Shown here one piece after another: positions 1 to 5,111 of a DNA stretch of 5,111 nucleotides; the stretch's first letter is position 1; each line of letters opens with the position of its first letter. The position numbers and the translations under genes were made by a program. Source of the DNA: Sulfurimonas sp. (lineage in GTDB: Bacteria > Campylobacterota > Campylobacteria > Campylobacterales > Sulfurimonadaceae); contig DTVI01000173.1 of assembly GCA_012963655.1 (NCBI GenBank), positions 1 to 5,111 on the forward strand, written 5' to 3'. The notes under the pieces are model-generated. The model was not told the origin of the DNA and did not search any database. It saw nothing but the letters and a program-made list of their open reading frames with translations.

Positions 1-387
1 ATTTAAAAGATTAGGAGCTATTGGCAAGTTATGCTTGGAATCAGTGGTGTAGACTCTAAATCGCCTCTTCATTTTCGGAACCAAGTTTAATGACCTCATG
101 ATTTTACCAATGCGTCTTTTAGAAACTATCAGCCCATAACGTTGAACTAAGTCCTCTTTTATCCGTCGTTGTCCGTAGGCTTGTCTACCGGCTTTGAAAA
201 TGTCTTCTATCAGTTCATTAAGAATCGTATCTACTTTTTCAAGTACACAGCCCATCTTTATCCAATGATAGTAACTACTGACATTAACTTTGAGGACGCG
301 GCACATGGTTGTTATGGGAAAGCTCATCTTATTATTTTGAATCCAGGCGTATTTTATAGAGCTTCTCTTGCGAAATACGCCGCTGCC
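1..387 (-). CDS. IS3-family transposase OrfB (partial, N-terminal part)
   Basis: This is the catalytic-subunit frame of the IS3 transposase, made as an OrfAB fusion by -1 frameshifting. From the slip site at 387 the frame is open to base 1, and its last full codon is bases 3-1. The translation runs from KYAWIQNNKMSF through CRVLKVNVSSYYHWIK and RQAYGQRRIKEDL to a tail ending APNLLN. These are the usual N-terminal OrfB segments: the KYxxI start, a helix-turn-helix of HTH_21 type, and the YGxRRI stretch before the retroviral-type integrase core. The DDE catalytic residues lie beyond the window, so I cannot say whether the copy is active. The first ATG in this frame is at 325-327. There is no clear independent start near the frame junction, which fits expression by frameshift. 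No stop interrupts the visible part. Family assignment is firm; the subgroup is not determined. Confidence 0.88.
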
Positions 388-662
388 TTTTTTAAGATAT
401 CTCTTTCTTGTTTAAGCACCTTATTCTCAGCTCTTAAACGCTTTACCTCTTCATTGGTATTTTCTTTTACTGTTGATATTGGATGCTTACGTCGCCCATC
501 TGTTTTTATATTATGAGCTTGCTTATAAACTTGAATCCAACTATAAATTGTTTTATGGCTGATATCTAAGTCTTTTCCTATCTCAATGACTGATTTATCA
601 CTGTTTAACGCTAACTGTACTGTTGAATCTTTGAACTCTTTTGTATATTTATGGTTCGCCAT
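354..662 (-). CDS. IS3-family transposase OrfA
   Basis: A 102-residue DNA-binding subunit of the IS3 transposase, a normal length for OrfA (HTH_Tnp_1 type). Residues about 5-47 form the helix-turn-helix: KYTKEFKDSTVQLAL, then the DLDISHKTIYSWIQ recognition region. A basic linker follows (GRRKHP), then a leucine-zipper-like coiled coil at about 70-92 (EEVKRLRAENKVLKQERDIL) used for multimerisation. It ends KKAAAYFAREAL, typical of the family. The ATG at 660-662 has a GAGGGT Shine-Dalgarno at 668-673, five bases upstream. OrfA alone usually represses or modulates transposition, and fusion to OrfB gives the active enzyme. The frame is intact. It is co-oriented with the truncated carbonic anhydrase upstream, whose promoter may read into it. 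Confidence 0.93.
   Translation of the reverse strand: MANHKYTKEFKDSTVQLALNSDKSVIEIGKDLDISHKTIYSWIQVYKQAHNIKTDGRRKHPISTVKENTNEEVKRLRAENKVLKQERDILKKAAAYFAREAL
387..393 (-). promoter_or_regulatory. Programmed -1 ribosomal frameshift site (A AAA AAG)
   Basis: On the minus strand the heptamer A AAA AAG lies in the orfA frame as TTA AAA AAG (codons 395-387), the correct X XXY YYZ phase for a -1 slip. After slipping, translation reads GGC AGC GGC GTA and joins the OrfB frame with no stop. OrfA would otherwise end at the TAA at 354-356. This sequence and position are standard for IS3-family elements; that it works here is inferred. Confidence 0.82.
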
Positions 663-723
663 TTTTGACCCTCACTTATTCATGTTATTTTAACTCAGAA
701 TAGCTTTGTATTCTTTGTCTGAA

Positions 724-948
724 TTAGTGTAGCCGTATCAAGTTACCAACATTTCGTATAACAAACAAGTCCCCCGGACTGGATTGTGTAATTAAATTTG
801 GAATAACACGTGAATCGGCGCATCCTATAAAAAGTGCCTTGGGATGCTGCCCATTTTCCGCCAAATTTAGAAGCTCTTTTTCATGTTGTTTAAAATAACT
901 ATTTTTGAATATATCATTACCGCTTAATAATTCGCTATTTTTAATCAT
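724..948 (-). pseudogene. Beta-carbonic anhydrase, 5' fragment truncated by IS insertion
   Basis: This is the N-terminal third of a beta-class carbonic anhydrase, which interconverts CO2 and bicarbonate in the cytoplasm. It is recognised by FIGCADSRVIPNLI, PGDLFVIRN and VGNLI. The first zinc-ligand Cys (C43, counting from the start used here) and the Asp-Arg dyad (D45, R47) are present. The later His and Cys zinc ligands (HxxC) and the rest of the fold are missing, so the product cannot be active. After ATA at 736-738 the family would normally continue PPY. Here it reads R-L-H-stop, encoded by the IS end. I use the ATG at 946-948 as the start because GGAGAAGG (951-958) sits just upstream. The in-frame ATG at 958-960, four codons earlier, has only AGG one base away and is the less likely alternative. 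Full-length family members have about 200-220 residues. The remaining part probably lies on the far side of the IS, outside the window. Confidence 0.88.
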
Positions 949-950
949 GA

Positions 951-958
951 CCTTCTCC
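951..958 (-). promoter_or_regulatory. Ribosome binding site deciding the carbonic anhydrase start
   Basis: GGAGAAGG lies 2 bases before the ATG at 946-948 and overlaps the upstream in-frame ATG at 958-960. Its GGAG core is 6 bases from the downstream ATG, which is good spacing. This favours the second Met as the real start. Confidence 0.6.
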
Positions 959-1013
959 ATACCTAAAATTTTATTGTGAGAAATGAAAGTTGGACTTATT
1001 CAATTGGGGGTTC

Positions 1014-1055
1014 TAGTAAGTACCTTAATAGACCGATAACTATAAATACTTACTA
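1014..1055. repeat. Inverted repeat, 9-bp arms, in leader
   Basis: TAGTAAGTA (1014-1022) and TACTTACTA (1047-1055) are perfect inverted copies separated by 24 bases. In the minus-strand transcript they could form a stem in the leader of the carbonic anhydrase gene, or the DNA could bind a dimeric regulator. The second arm can also pair with 1068-1074, so this stem has a competitor. Confidence 0.55.
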
Positions 1056-1070
1056 CATATAAATCATTAG

Positions 1071-1100
1071 TAAGAAATTTTTTTTGATGAATATTTCTTA
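1071..1100. repeat. Inverted repeat, 8-bp arms, in leader
   Basis: TAAGAAAT (1071-1078) and ATTTCTTA (1093-1100) are perfect inverted copies around a 14-base loop containing a run of T on the plus strand. The stem is almost all A/T. It falls about 30-60 nt into the predicted minus-strand transcript. It lacks the GC stem and U-tract of an intrinsic terminator. Confidence 0.5.
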
Positions 1101-1135
1101 TAATATAGCTTGTACTCTCGTCATTTATAGTATTA

Positions 1136-1164
1136 AGTATACGAGATAAACATTATAAAGTCAA
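1136..1164 (-). promoter_or_regulatory. Sigma70-type promoter for the carbonic anhydrase gene
   Basis: On the minus strand the -35 is TTGACT (1159-1164), the spacer is exactly 17 bp, and the -10 is TATACT (1136-1141). Each hexamer is one base off consensus. The expected transcription start is near 1129, giving a leader of about 180 nt before the ATG at 946-948. With the IS inserted in the gene in the same orientation, transcripts from here would run into orfA. The match is strong; use in vivo is inferred. Confidence 0.72.
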
Positions 1165-1261
1165 CCTAATTTCATGTCACCATAAAAAATAGTGTCAGGT
1201 GTTCAATCTTCAGTTTTGAATTTACAATCTATAGCCTATACTAAGATTTCCGAAATAGTAT

Positions 1262-2836
1262 TTACACCGAAAACTTAATAACATGCATCTGCTGTTTTGG
1301 GTAGTTACTTGTATCAAACAATAATCTACCTTTTTCCTCAATAAGCCAAATGACTTGTACTTTATTTGGGATTTTAACCTGTGCAAATCTTTTTTCTATA
1401 TCTCCATCTGTAGCACATATTATCATATCAGGTATCTCACGACTTGATTGCTCTAATAAGGCCTTAAAACCTGGTTCCATGATGGTTCCGCCACTACCTT
1501 GTCTCTTTATGAACTTATCTCGAACTCCAAATTTTTCTATGTTTTTTATTTCAGCATCAACTTGCACTAGAGTAAGACTCTTAATAGAATATTTTCTCTG
1601 GATTGATTGGACTTCTGACATCAAAGAACTAAGAAGTTTGTCATCAACAGAACCTGATACATCAAGCACCACGGCTAGTTTAGGTTTCTTTCCGGGGCTG
1701 TATCCATACAAGTCTAAATCATCTTGGAAAATGGGATGTTGTCTTGACTTATTTGGTTCTCTGTACCGCATAGATTTATTTAAGGAGTTTCGCATCTTTT
1801 TGTTAAGTATCTTTTTCCAATCTTTGTGGGACTTTCTTTTTTCAATTCTAGCCAGTGCACCAGTAGCTTCACCTGGTGTAAATCCTCTTGCAAAGTCTGT
1901 TGAATCATGTATCATCTCATTTATTGTGCTATCCATGAAAGAGTTTAATACATTATTGTCTAGTCCTACGGCTTCTTGAAGGTGTTCACCATACTCATGG
2001 CTATCCATCTTACACTCACCATTTTTTAAGGCTTCTAAGGTTTTATCAGACAAAGATTTTGACTCTATATTTGTCTCTTCATTACTTTCAGATGAGGCAC
2101 TGTTCTCATCTTCGTCTTTTTCACCATCTTCTTCACCATTACTTGAGGGCTTACTGTTTTCATCTTTGTCTTGTGAAGTGTCTGACTCGATATCTATCTC
2201 ATCATCAGAACTATTTTCTAAGTCATCATTAGATGATTCATCATTCCCCTGAGCCTCTTCAAAAGTACCTTCTTTTAAAGCCTCTTGTATTAAAGTTACA
2301 TAATATTCAAACTCTCTACCAACCTCATAACTCTCAATTCCATACTTTTGAAAAAGTGACTGATAAAAAAGCGCTGCAATAGGCGAATCTTTATAGCTAC
2401 CAGTACGAGGTAAGTCTTTAATATAAGGAATCTCTCTACACCCGTTTATCACAATATCTTTTGCGGTTTCAACGACTTCTTTATTTATGCTATTGTCGTA
2501 GTTCCCTCGTGCAAAGTGATGGTTAATTATATGTCCCGCACTATGTTTGAGAATGGCAATAATTTGGTCTTTATGAATGACCCCAAGTATCACAGGATTT
2601 ACGACAATTACAAAGTTTTTCCCATTAAAATAAACAGATGAAACAAATGATTCATCAAAGTGAAATTCATATTCACACCTGCTTAGAAAATTTGCGTACC
2701 ATAACAACTCATTTGTATTAGAAGCTATCATAGAAATAATCATCTCTTTAAAGAGTGTTTTCCAACTACCATCAGGATTAGAAATGATAGACTCAATGGT
2801 TTGCATGTTATAAAGATGATCTTGACTACTGTTCAA
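1262..2836 (-). CDS. VWA domain protein with DUF2201-type metallopeptidase-like N-terminus
   Basis: A 524-residue soluble protein, third in the operon, likely the partner of the upstream MoxR-like ATPase. Residues about 25-185 resemble the putative metallopeptidase domain of DUF2201 proteins. However, the motif at 98-102 reads HSAGH, followed by H106 and H107, so the HExxH catalytic Glu is Ser and proteolysis is doubtful. Residues about 194-258 are a disordered Asp/Glu/Ser-rich linker. A mostly helical, basic segment follows. Residues about 385-524 are a VWA domain with a complete MIDAS: DVSGS (392-396), Thr451 in SGGT, and Asp477 in ATDGD. These should bind Mg2+ and a partner acidic residue. 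The start codon is TTG (2834-2836), supported by TGAGGA eight bases upstream. The only later ATG nearby (2804-2806) lacks a ribosome binding site, and the frame has a stop at 2858-2860 with no ATG between. It overlaps the ankyrin gene end by 11 bases, suggesting translational coupling. VWA assignment is firm; DUF2201 assignment is good; the biological role is unknown. Confidence 0.87.
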   Translation of the reverse strand: MNSSQDHLYNMQTIESIISNPDGSWKTLFKEMIISMIASNTNELLWYANFLSRCEYEFHFDESFVSSVYFNGKNFVIVVNPVILGVIHKDQIIAILKHSAGHIINHHFARGNYDNSINKEVVETAKDIVINGCREIPYIKDLPRTGSYKDSPIAALFYQSLFQKYGIESYEVGREFEYYVTLIQEALKEGTFEEAQGNDESSNDDLENSSDDEIDIESDTSQDKDENSKPSSNGEEDGEKDEDENSASSESNEETNIESKSLSDKTLEALKNGECKMDSHEYGEHLQEAVGLDNNVLNSFMDSTINEMIHDSTDFARGFTPGEATGALARIEKRKSHKDWKKILNKKMRNSLNKSMRYREPNKSRQHPIFQDDLDLYGYSPGKKPKLAVVLDVSGSVDDKLLSSLMSEVQSIQRKYSIKSLTLVQVDAEIKNIEKFGVRDKFIKRQGSGGTIMEPGFKALLEQSSREIPDMIICATDGDIEKRFAQVKIPNKVQVIWLIEEKGRLLFDTSNYPKQQMHVIKFSV

Positions 2837-4325
2837 GTGATTTTTCCTCAGACATTTTTATAACATAAGGGAGTGTTGAAAACTCTGCAATTCTTTCTAA
2901 GACGTCTTCTTTTTTCTTGCCTTCTCGCCTTGGGTAAACTTCTTTGGCTAAATAAATAGTGTAATTAAAGATATTTCTAAATCTTTTTTCCCACATATCA
3001 AAAAAGGAGGGGTACTTTCTTTTGTAGTCTCGTGGTATGTTTCCTATATTGGTTATATCAAGACCAAGCTCTATGAGGTAGGTTATGCTTTCATAGGCAT
3101 TATGAGCATTCATCGCCTTATTTAGGTAGTTATTATAAGATCGGTCAAACACTATACCTGAGGCATGAAGATATTTTAATATGTCTACGTGATTTTTATT
3201 TATGATTTCGACAATGATATCAGTACCCAATGCGTCTATATTGGCACCATTATTAACGGCTTTACGCAAGTCTTTAAGATTACCTTTGATGGCAGAAATT
3301 TTCATTTTGGTAAAGTGTTGTGCTTCTATAGAAACACCTTTGTCAATAAAATGGTTTTGCAAGGAATCATTTTCATAGCTATAGGCCATTTCATAGGCAT
3401 ATTGCAAATCATCATTATGGCTAAGTGCACTCAAAACTTCTGTATAGTTAAAACATACTGCGTTGGTAATGATAACTTCATTGAAAATTATATCTGAGTT
3501 TAAAATATATTCGATTATCTCGTAGTTGATTTTTTCATTGTTACTGCTTTGCAAGGTTGTAGATTGAGTATTAGTATTGTCTTGTGTTTTGGTGTAATAT
3601 CGATTGAGTGCAGAATTAAGCGATTCATTTTTGTGTACCCCTGTCAAAACTGCAAACTTCATCATGTTCAAATCATTATTGTCTAATCCCATTCTAAACA
3701 AACGTGATTTGTCAGAGTTACTCCAAGACTTGAACTTTTCTATAGCATTTGGTTTTTCTAAATGATACTCAATGATAAATTTTAATAGATCATGTCTTTC
3801 AGTCCTTTTCTCCCCATGCCAATTTATTGCAGATGAGCCCATCCATTCGGTTAAAATTATGTTTGTATCCGCATGTATATTAAAACCATTTTCAATTAAC
3901 AATTGTAGAATTTGCGTACTAGCAATAGTTAAAACAGCATATAAAACTAGTGAAGCTGGTTTTGCACCTTGATTAATTGCTTGCTTTGCGAGGTCTAAGT
4001 CACCTATATTAATGGCTGCTAGAAGCGTCCCTGTAAGAAGACTTTTATCCTTGCACGCTTTAAAATCAGGAATTAAAAGATCCAAATAATTTTTGTCTTT
4101 TTCTATGGCTTTTTGAAGCACATACTCTTTTATTGTAGCGTCATGTTCTAAAAGTAGATTAATAATTTGATGATTGCCTACTTGTATGGCTGTATCTAAG
4201 GCATTCTTAGGGAGTTTGATATTTAAGTTTACGTCAGCACCGTAGTCTAACCACTGTTTTACCTCGTCCGAATTTCCATTTTCACAGGCTTGCATGAGGT
4301 TTTCATGAAGGTAAGATGGTGTCAT
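2826..4325 (-). CDS. Ankyrin-repeat protein in MoxR/VWA operon
   Basis: A 499-residue protein without a signal peptide or membrane segment. Ankyrin-like repeats are visible at about 6-34 (LMQACENGNSDEVKQWLDYG, then ADVN), 39-66, 98-124, 126-150, 340-364 (SAIKGNLKDLRKAVNNGANI), 367-392 and 400-424. Many are degenerate: they keep the A..G(N/D)...(I/V)..L(L)..G core but often lack TPLH. Residues about 160-335 are only weakly repeat-like, with a polar Asn/Thr/Gln-rich loop at 245-263. The C-terminus (about 432-480) is a charged helical segment rich in aromatic and Lys/Arg residues. Ankyrin arrays bind other proteins, so this is plausibly an adaptor, substrate selector or inhibitor for the ATPase-VWA pair; that is inference from position. 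It starts one base after the ATPase stop, with GAGGG at 4333-4337 seven bases before the ATG, and overlaps the VWA gene at its end. No enzymatic motif is recognised. Confidence 0.85.
   Translation of the reverse strand: MTPSYLHENLMQACENGNSDEVKQWLDYGADVNLNIKLPKNALDTAIQVGNHQIINLLLEHDATIKEYVLQKAIEKDKNYLDLLIPDFKACKDKSLLTGTLLAAINIGDLDLAKQAINQGAKPASLVLYAVLTIASTQILQLLIENGFNIHADTNIILTEWMGSSAINWHGEKRTERHDLLKFIIEYHLEKPNAIEKFKSWSNSDKSRLFRMGLDNNDLNMMKFAVLTGVHKNESLNSALNRYYTKTQDNTNTQSTTLQSSNNEKINYEIIEYILNSDIIFNEVIITNAVCFNYTEVLSALSHNDDLQYAYEMAYSYENDSLQNHFIDKGVSIEAQHFTKMKISAIKGNLKDLRKAVNNGANIDALGTDIIVEIINKNHVDILKYLHASGIVFDRSYNNYLNKAMNAHNAYESITYLIELGLDITNIGNIPRDYKRKYPSFFDMWEKRFRNIFNYTIYLAKEVYPRREGKKKEDVLERIAEFSTLPYVIKMSEEKSLEQ
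2845..2850 (-). promoter_or_regulatory. Ribosome binding site for the TTG start of the VWA gene
   Basis: TGAGGA on the minus strand lies eight bases before TTG (2834-2836) and inside the ankyrin coding sequence. It is the evidence for the unusual start codon. Confidence 0.6.
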
Positions 4326-4326
4326 A

Positions 4327-5111
4327 TTATTGCCCTCGAAGGAGTTCTGCTATATATGGATTGGTTTTATTTATATGTTTCACCAAACCCTTAGATACTT
4401 TTTTATTGATTTCTAAGCTATATTTTTCATCTATCTTATCTATATAAGTTGCAGCTTCATCAATACCAATTTTTATTGACATAATGTGTTCCTCTGAACT
4501 TATATTAAGCATAATTGCAAATATATCATCGCTTACACTCTGCGCTTCTACGGCGTAGAAGCAAGAGCTAAGAATATTAATCTGAGTTACGGGTTGAGCA
4601 TCATCCCATTGGGATTGGATTGATTCTATTAGCTCATTATAATGAGGGTTGTTCTTCTGCGCTTCTACTAAATATGCCTTGAAGTCTTTTTCTTTATGTA
4701 AACTCAAAAACTCTGCAAGTTGCTTTTGAATTTTGCTGAATGTCAAAACTTTAGAGCTCTTAAGATAGTTAACAAGTTTAGGTGTAACTTCTTTACTAGA
4801 TACGGTAGATAAAAGGGTTAGTAAGTTATTAGCATTTGTAGCATTTTTTTCATAAGAATACAGTAGTCTAGATATCATATCCCATCTTCTTGGATCCATT
4901 CCCGGATCACTCATGTCATCTTCGGCGCTTTCAAGCAAAAAGTCAGCACGATTATCATCAAGGTAACTAATGATTAAGGGGTGAATCCTTTGTCTATTGT
5001 TTTTCTTGTCATATAAAAGAGCATAATTCTTTTTCCATGACGCAAGAGTAGTTTTAACCTTTACTATGGCCATTCTACTAAGCATTGCCTTATCAAGTGA
5101 CTCAACAAGGT
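4327..5111 (-). CDS. MoxR-like AAA+ ATPase, C-terminal part (cut by right window edge)
   Basis: The frame is open to base 5111: before the Met at 5083-5085 it reads VESLDKA in frame with no stop, so that Met is internal and the gene starts outside the window. The joined DKAMLSRMAIVKVK matches the end of an AAA+ core, where an Ala-x-x-Ser-Arg (arginine-finger or sensor-like) segment precedes a beta strand. Further on, HPLIISYL and GMDPRRWDMISRLLYS match the MoxR-type lid, in which the Arg of a PRxW motif acts as sensor 2. Walker A and B must lie upstream, out of view. After the lid there is a helical extension of about 170 residues that I do not recognise. Such ATPases form hexamers that use ATP to remodel clients chosen by a VWA partner, here encoded two genes downstream. 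The stop TAA is at 4327-4329, one base before the ankyrin start. MoxR assignment is by motif only, but the VWA/DUF2201 neighbour supports it strongly. Confidence 0.82.
   Translation of the reverse strand, partial: LVESLDKAMLSRMAIVKVKTTLASWKKNYALLYDKKNNRQRIHPLIISYLDDNRADFLLESAEDDMSDPGMDPRRWDMISRLLYSYEKNATNANNLLTLLSTVSSKEVTPKLVNYLKSSKVLTFSKIQKQLAEFLSLHKEKDFKAYLVEAQKNNPHYNELIESIQSQWDDAQPVTQINILSSCFYAVEAQSVSDDIFAIMLNISSEEHIMSIKIGIDEAATYIDKIDEKYSLEINKKVSKGLVKHINKTNPYIAELLRGQ

Larger units (their letters stand above)
1..735 (-). mobile_element. IS3-family insertion sequence, partial (cut by left window edge)
   Basis: The element is recognised by its two overlapping reading frames, orfA and orfB, with a -1 frameshift signal between them; this is the standard layout of IS3-family elements. 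Only the orfA end and the first part of orfB are present, and the rest lies left of base 1. The right boundary is inferred. The interrupted carbonic anhydrase stops resembling its family after the ATA codon at 736-738, so the IS end should lie near 735, give or take a few bases. I cannot define the terminal inverted repeat or target-site duplication because the other end is not in the window. A 6-bp hairpin (arms 697-702 and 709-714) lies between the IS tip and orfA. Confidence 0.78.
949..1261. other. Intergenic region / carbonic anhydrase leader
   Basis: This stretch of about 310 bases lies between the end of the VWA gene and the carbonic anhydrase stub and has no convincing reading frame. 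It contains a sigma70-type promoter on the minus strand (1136-1164), a leader of about 170-180 nt with several short inverted repeats (1014-1100), and the carbonic anhydrase ribosome binding site. Between the VWA stop (1262-1264) and the promoter I see only weak hairpins without a following T-tract, so no clear terminator separates the operon from the carbonic anhydrase unit. Confidence 0.6.

Noticed and set aside
169..516. 115-residue open frame on the plus strand
   Set aside because: Antisense to orfA/orfB of the IS element, both of which have clear family motifs.
1178..1194. Hairpin with T-rich loop as a terminator for the VWA operon
   Set aside because: On the minus strand CACTAT and ATGGTG can pair (one G-T wobble), but the Ts are in the loop and no T-tract follows the stem. 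It also lies next to the -35 of the next promoter.
1239..1260. Bulged hairpin just after the VWA stop codon as a terminator
   Set aside because: TACT/ATTT arms pair only with a 3-base bulge, are A/T-rich and are not followed by a T-run, so support is too weak.
1350..1979. 209-residue open frame on the plus strand
   Set aside because: It lies wholly antisense to the VWA gene, covering the VWA domain with its intact MIDAS motif. Its translation is low-complexity and resembles no family, so it is a shadow frame.
2063..2257. Acidic Asp/Glu/Ser run in the VWA protein as a tandem repeat or frameshift artefact
   Set aside because: There is no regular repeat unit and the frame stays open and in phase with conserved domains on both sides; acidic linkers of this kind are usual between such domains.
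3189..3497. 102-residue plus-strand frame (and a 66-residue one at 3772-3972)
   Set aside because: Both are antisense to the ankyrin-repeat gene, have no family resemblance, and lie inside a well-supported coding region.
5083..5085. ATG as the start of the ATPase gene
   Set aside because: The same frame stays open to the window edge and the preceding residues (LDKA) complete an AAA+ core motif with the following MLSRM, so this Met is internal.

Overview
The window is AT-rich DNA from a bacterium. The proteins have a Gram-negative, proteobacterial look: an IS3-family transposase, a beta-carbonic anhydrase start like those of Gammaproteobacteria or Campylobacterota, and a MoxR/VWA pair. The sequence alone does not fix the genus. 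Every gene I can support lies on the minus strand, so transcription runs from high to low coordinates.

The right two thirds (1262-5111) is a tightly packed three-gene operon. In transcription order it holds: (1) the C-terminal part of a MoxR-like AAA+ ATPase whose start lies beyond base 5111; (2) an ankyrin-repeat protein starting one base after the ATPase stop; (3) a VWA-domain protein of the DUF2201 type, starting at a TTG codon inside the end of the ankyrin gene. MoxR ATPases paired with VWA proteins are a known partnership that remodels or activates target proteins (RavA-ViaA and NorQ-NorD are examples). Here an ankyrin protein sits between the two partners, and the metallopeptidase-like N-terminal domain of the VWA protein has lost its HExxH glutamate. 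This cassette is the most interesting part of the window. Its function (chaperone system, conflict or defence system, or other) cannot be read from sequence alone.

The centre (949-1261) is a non-coding stretch of about 310 bases. It holds a near-consensus sigma70 promoter (TTGACT, 17 bp, TATACT) and, downstream of it, a leader of about 170-180 nt with a chain of mutually exclusive inverted repeats. This promoter served a beta-carbonic anhydrase gene.

The left end (1 to about 735) is part of an IS3-family insertion sequence. It carries orfA, an A AAA AAG frameshift site and the start of orfB, which runs off the window. It has broken the carbonic anhydrase gene just after its RNVGNLI motif, leaving a 75-78 residue stub. 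Because the IS has the same orientation as the gene it disrupts, the carbonic anhydrase promoter now reads into the transposase.
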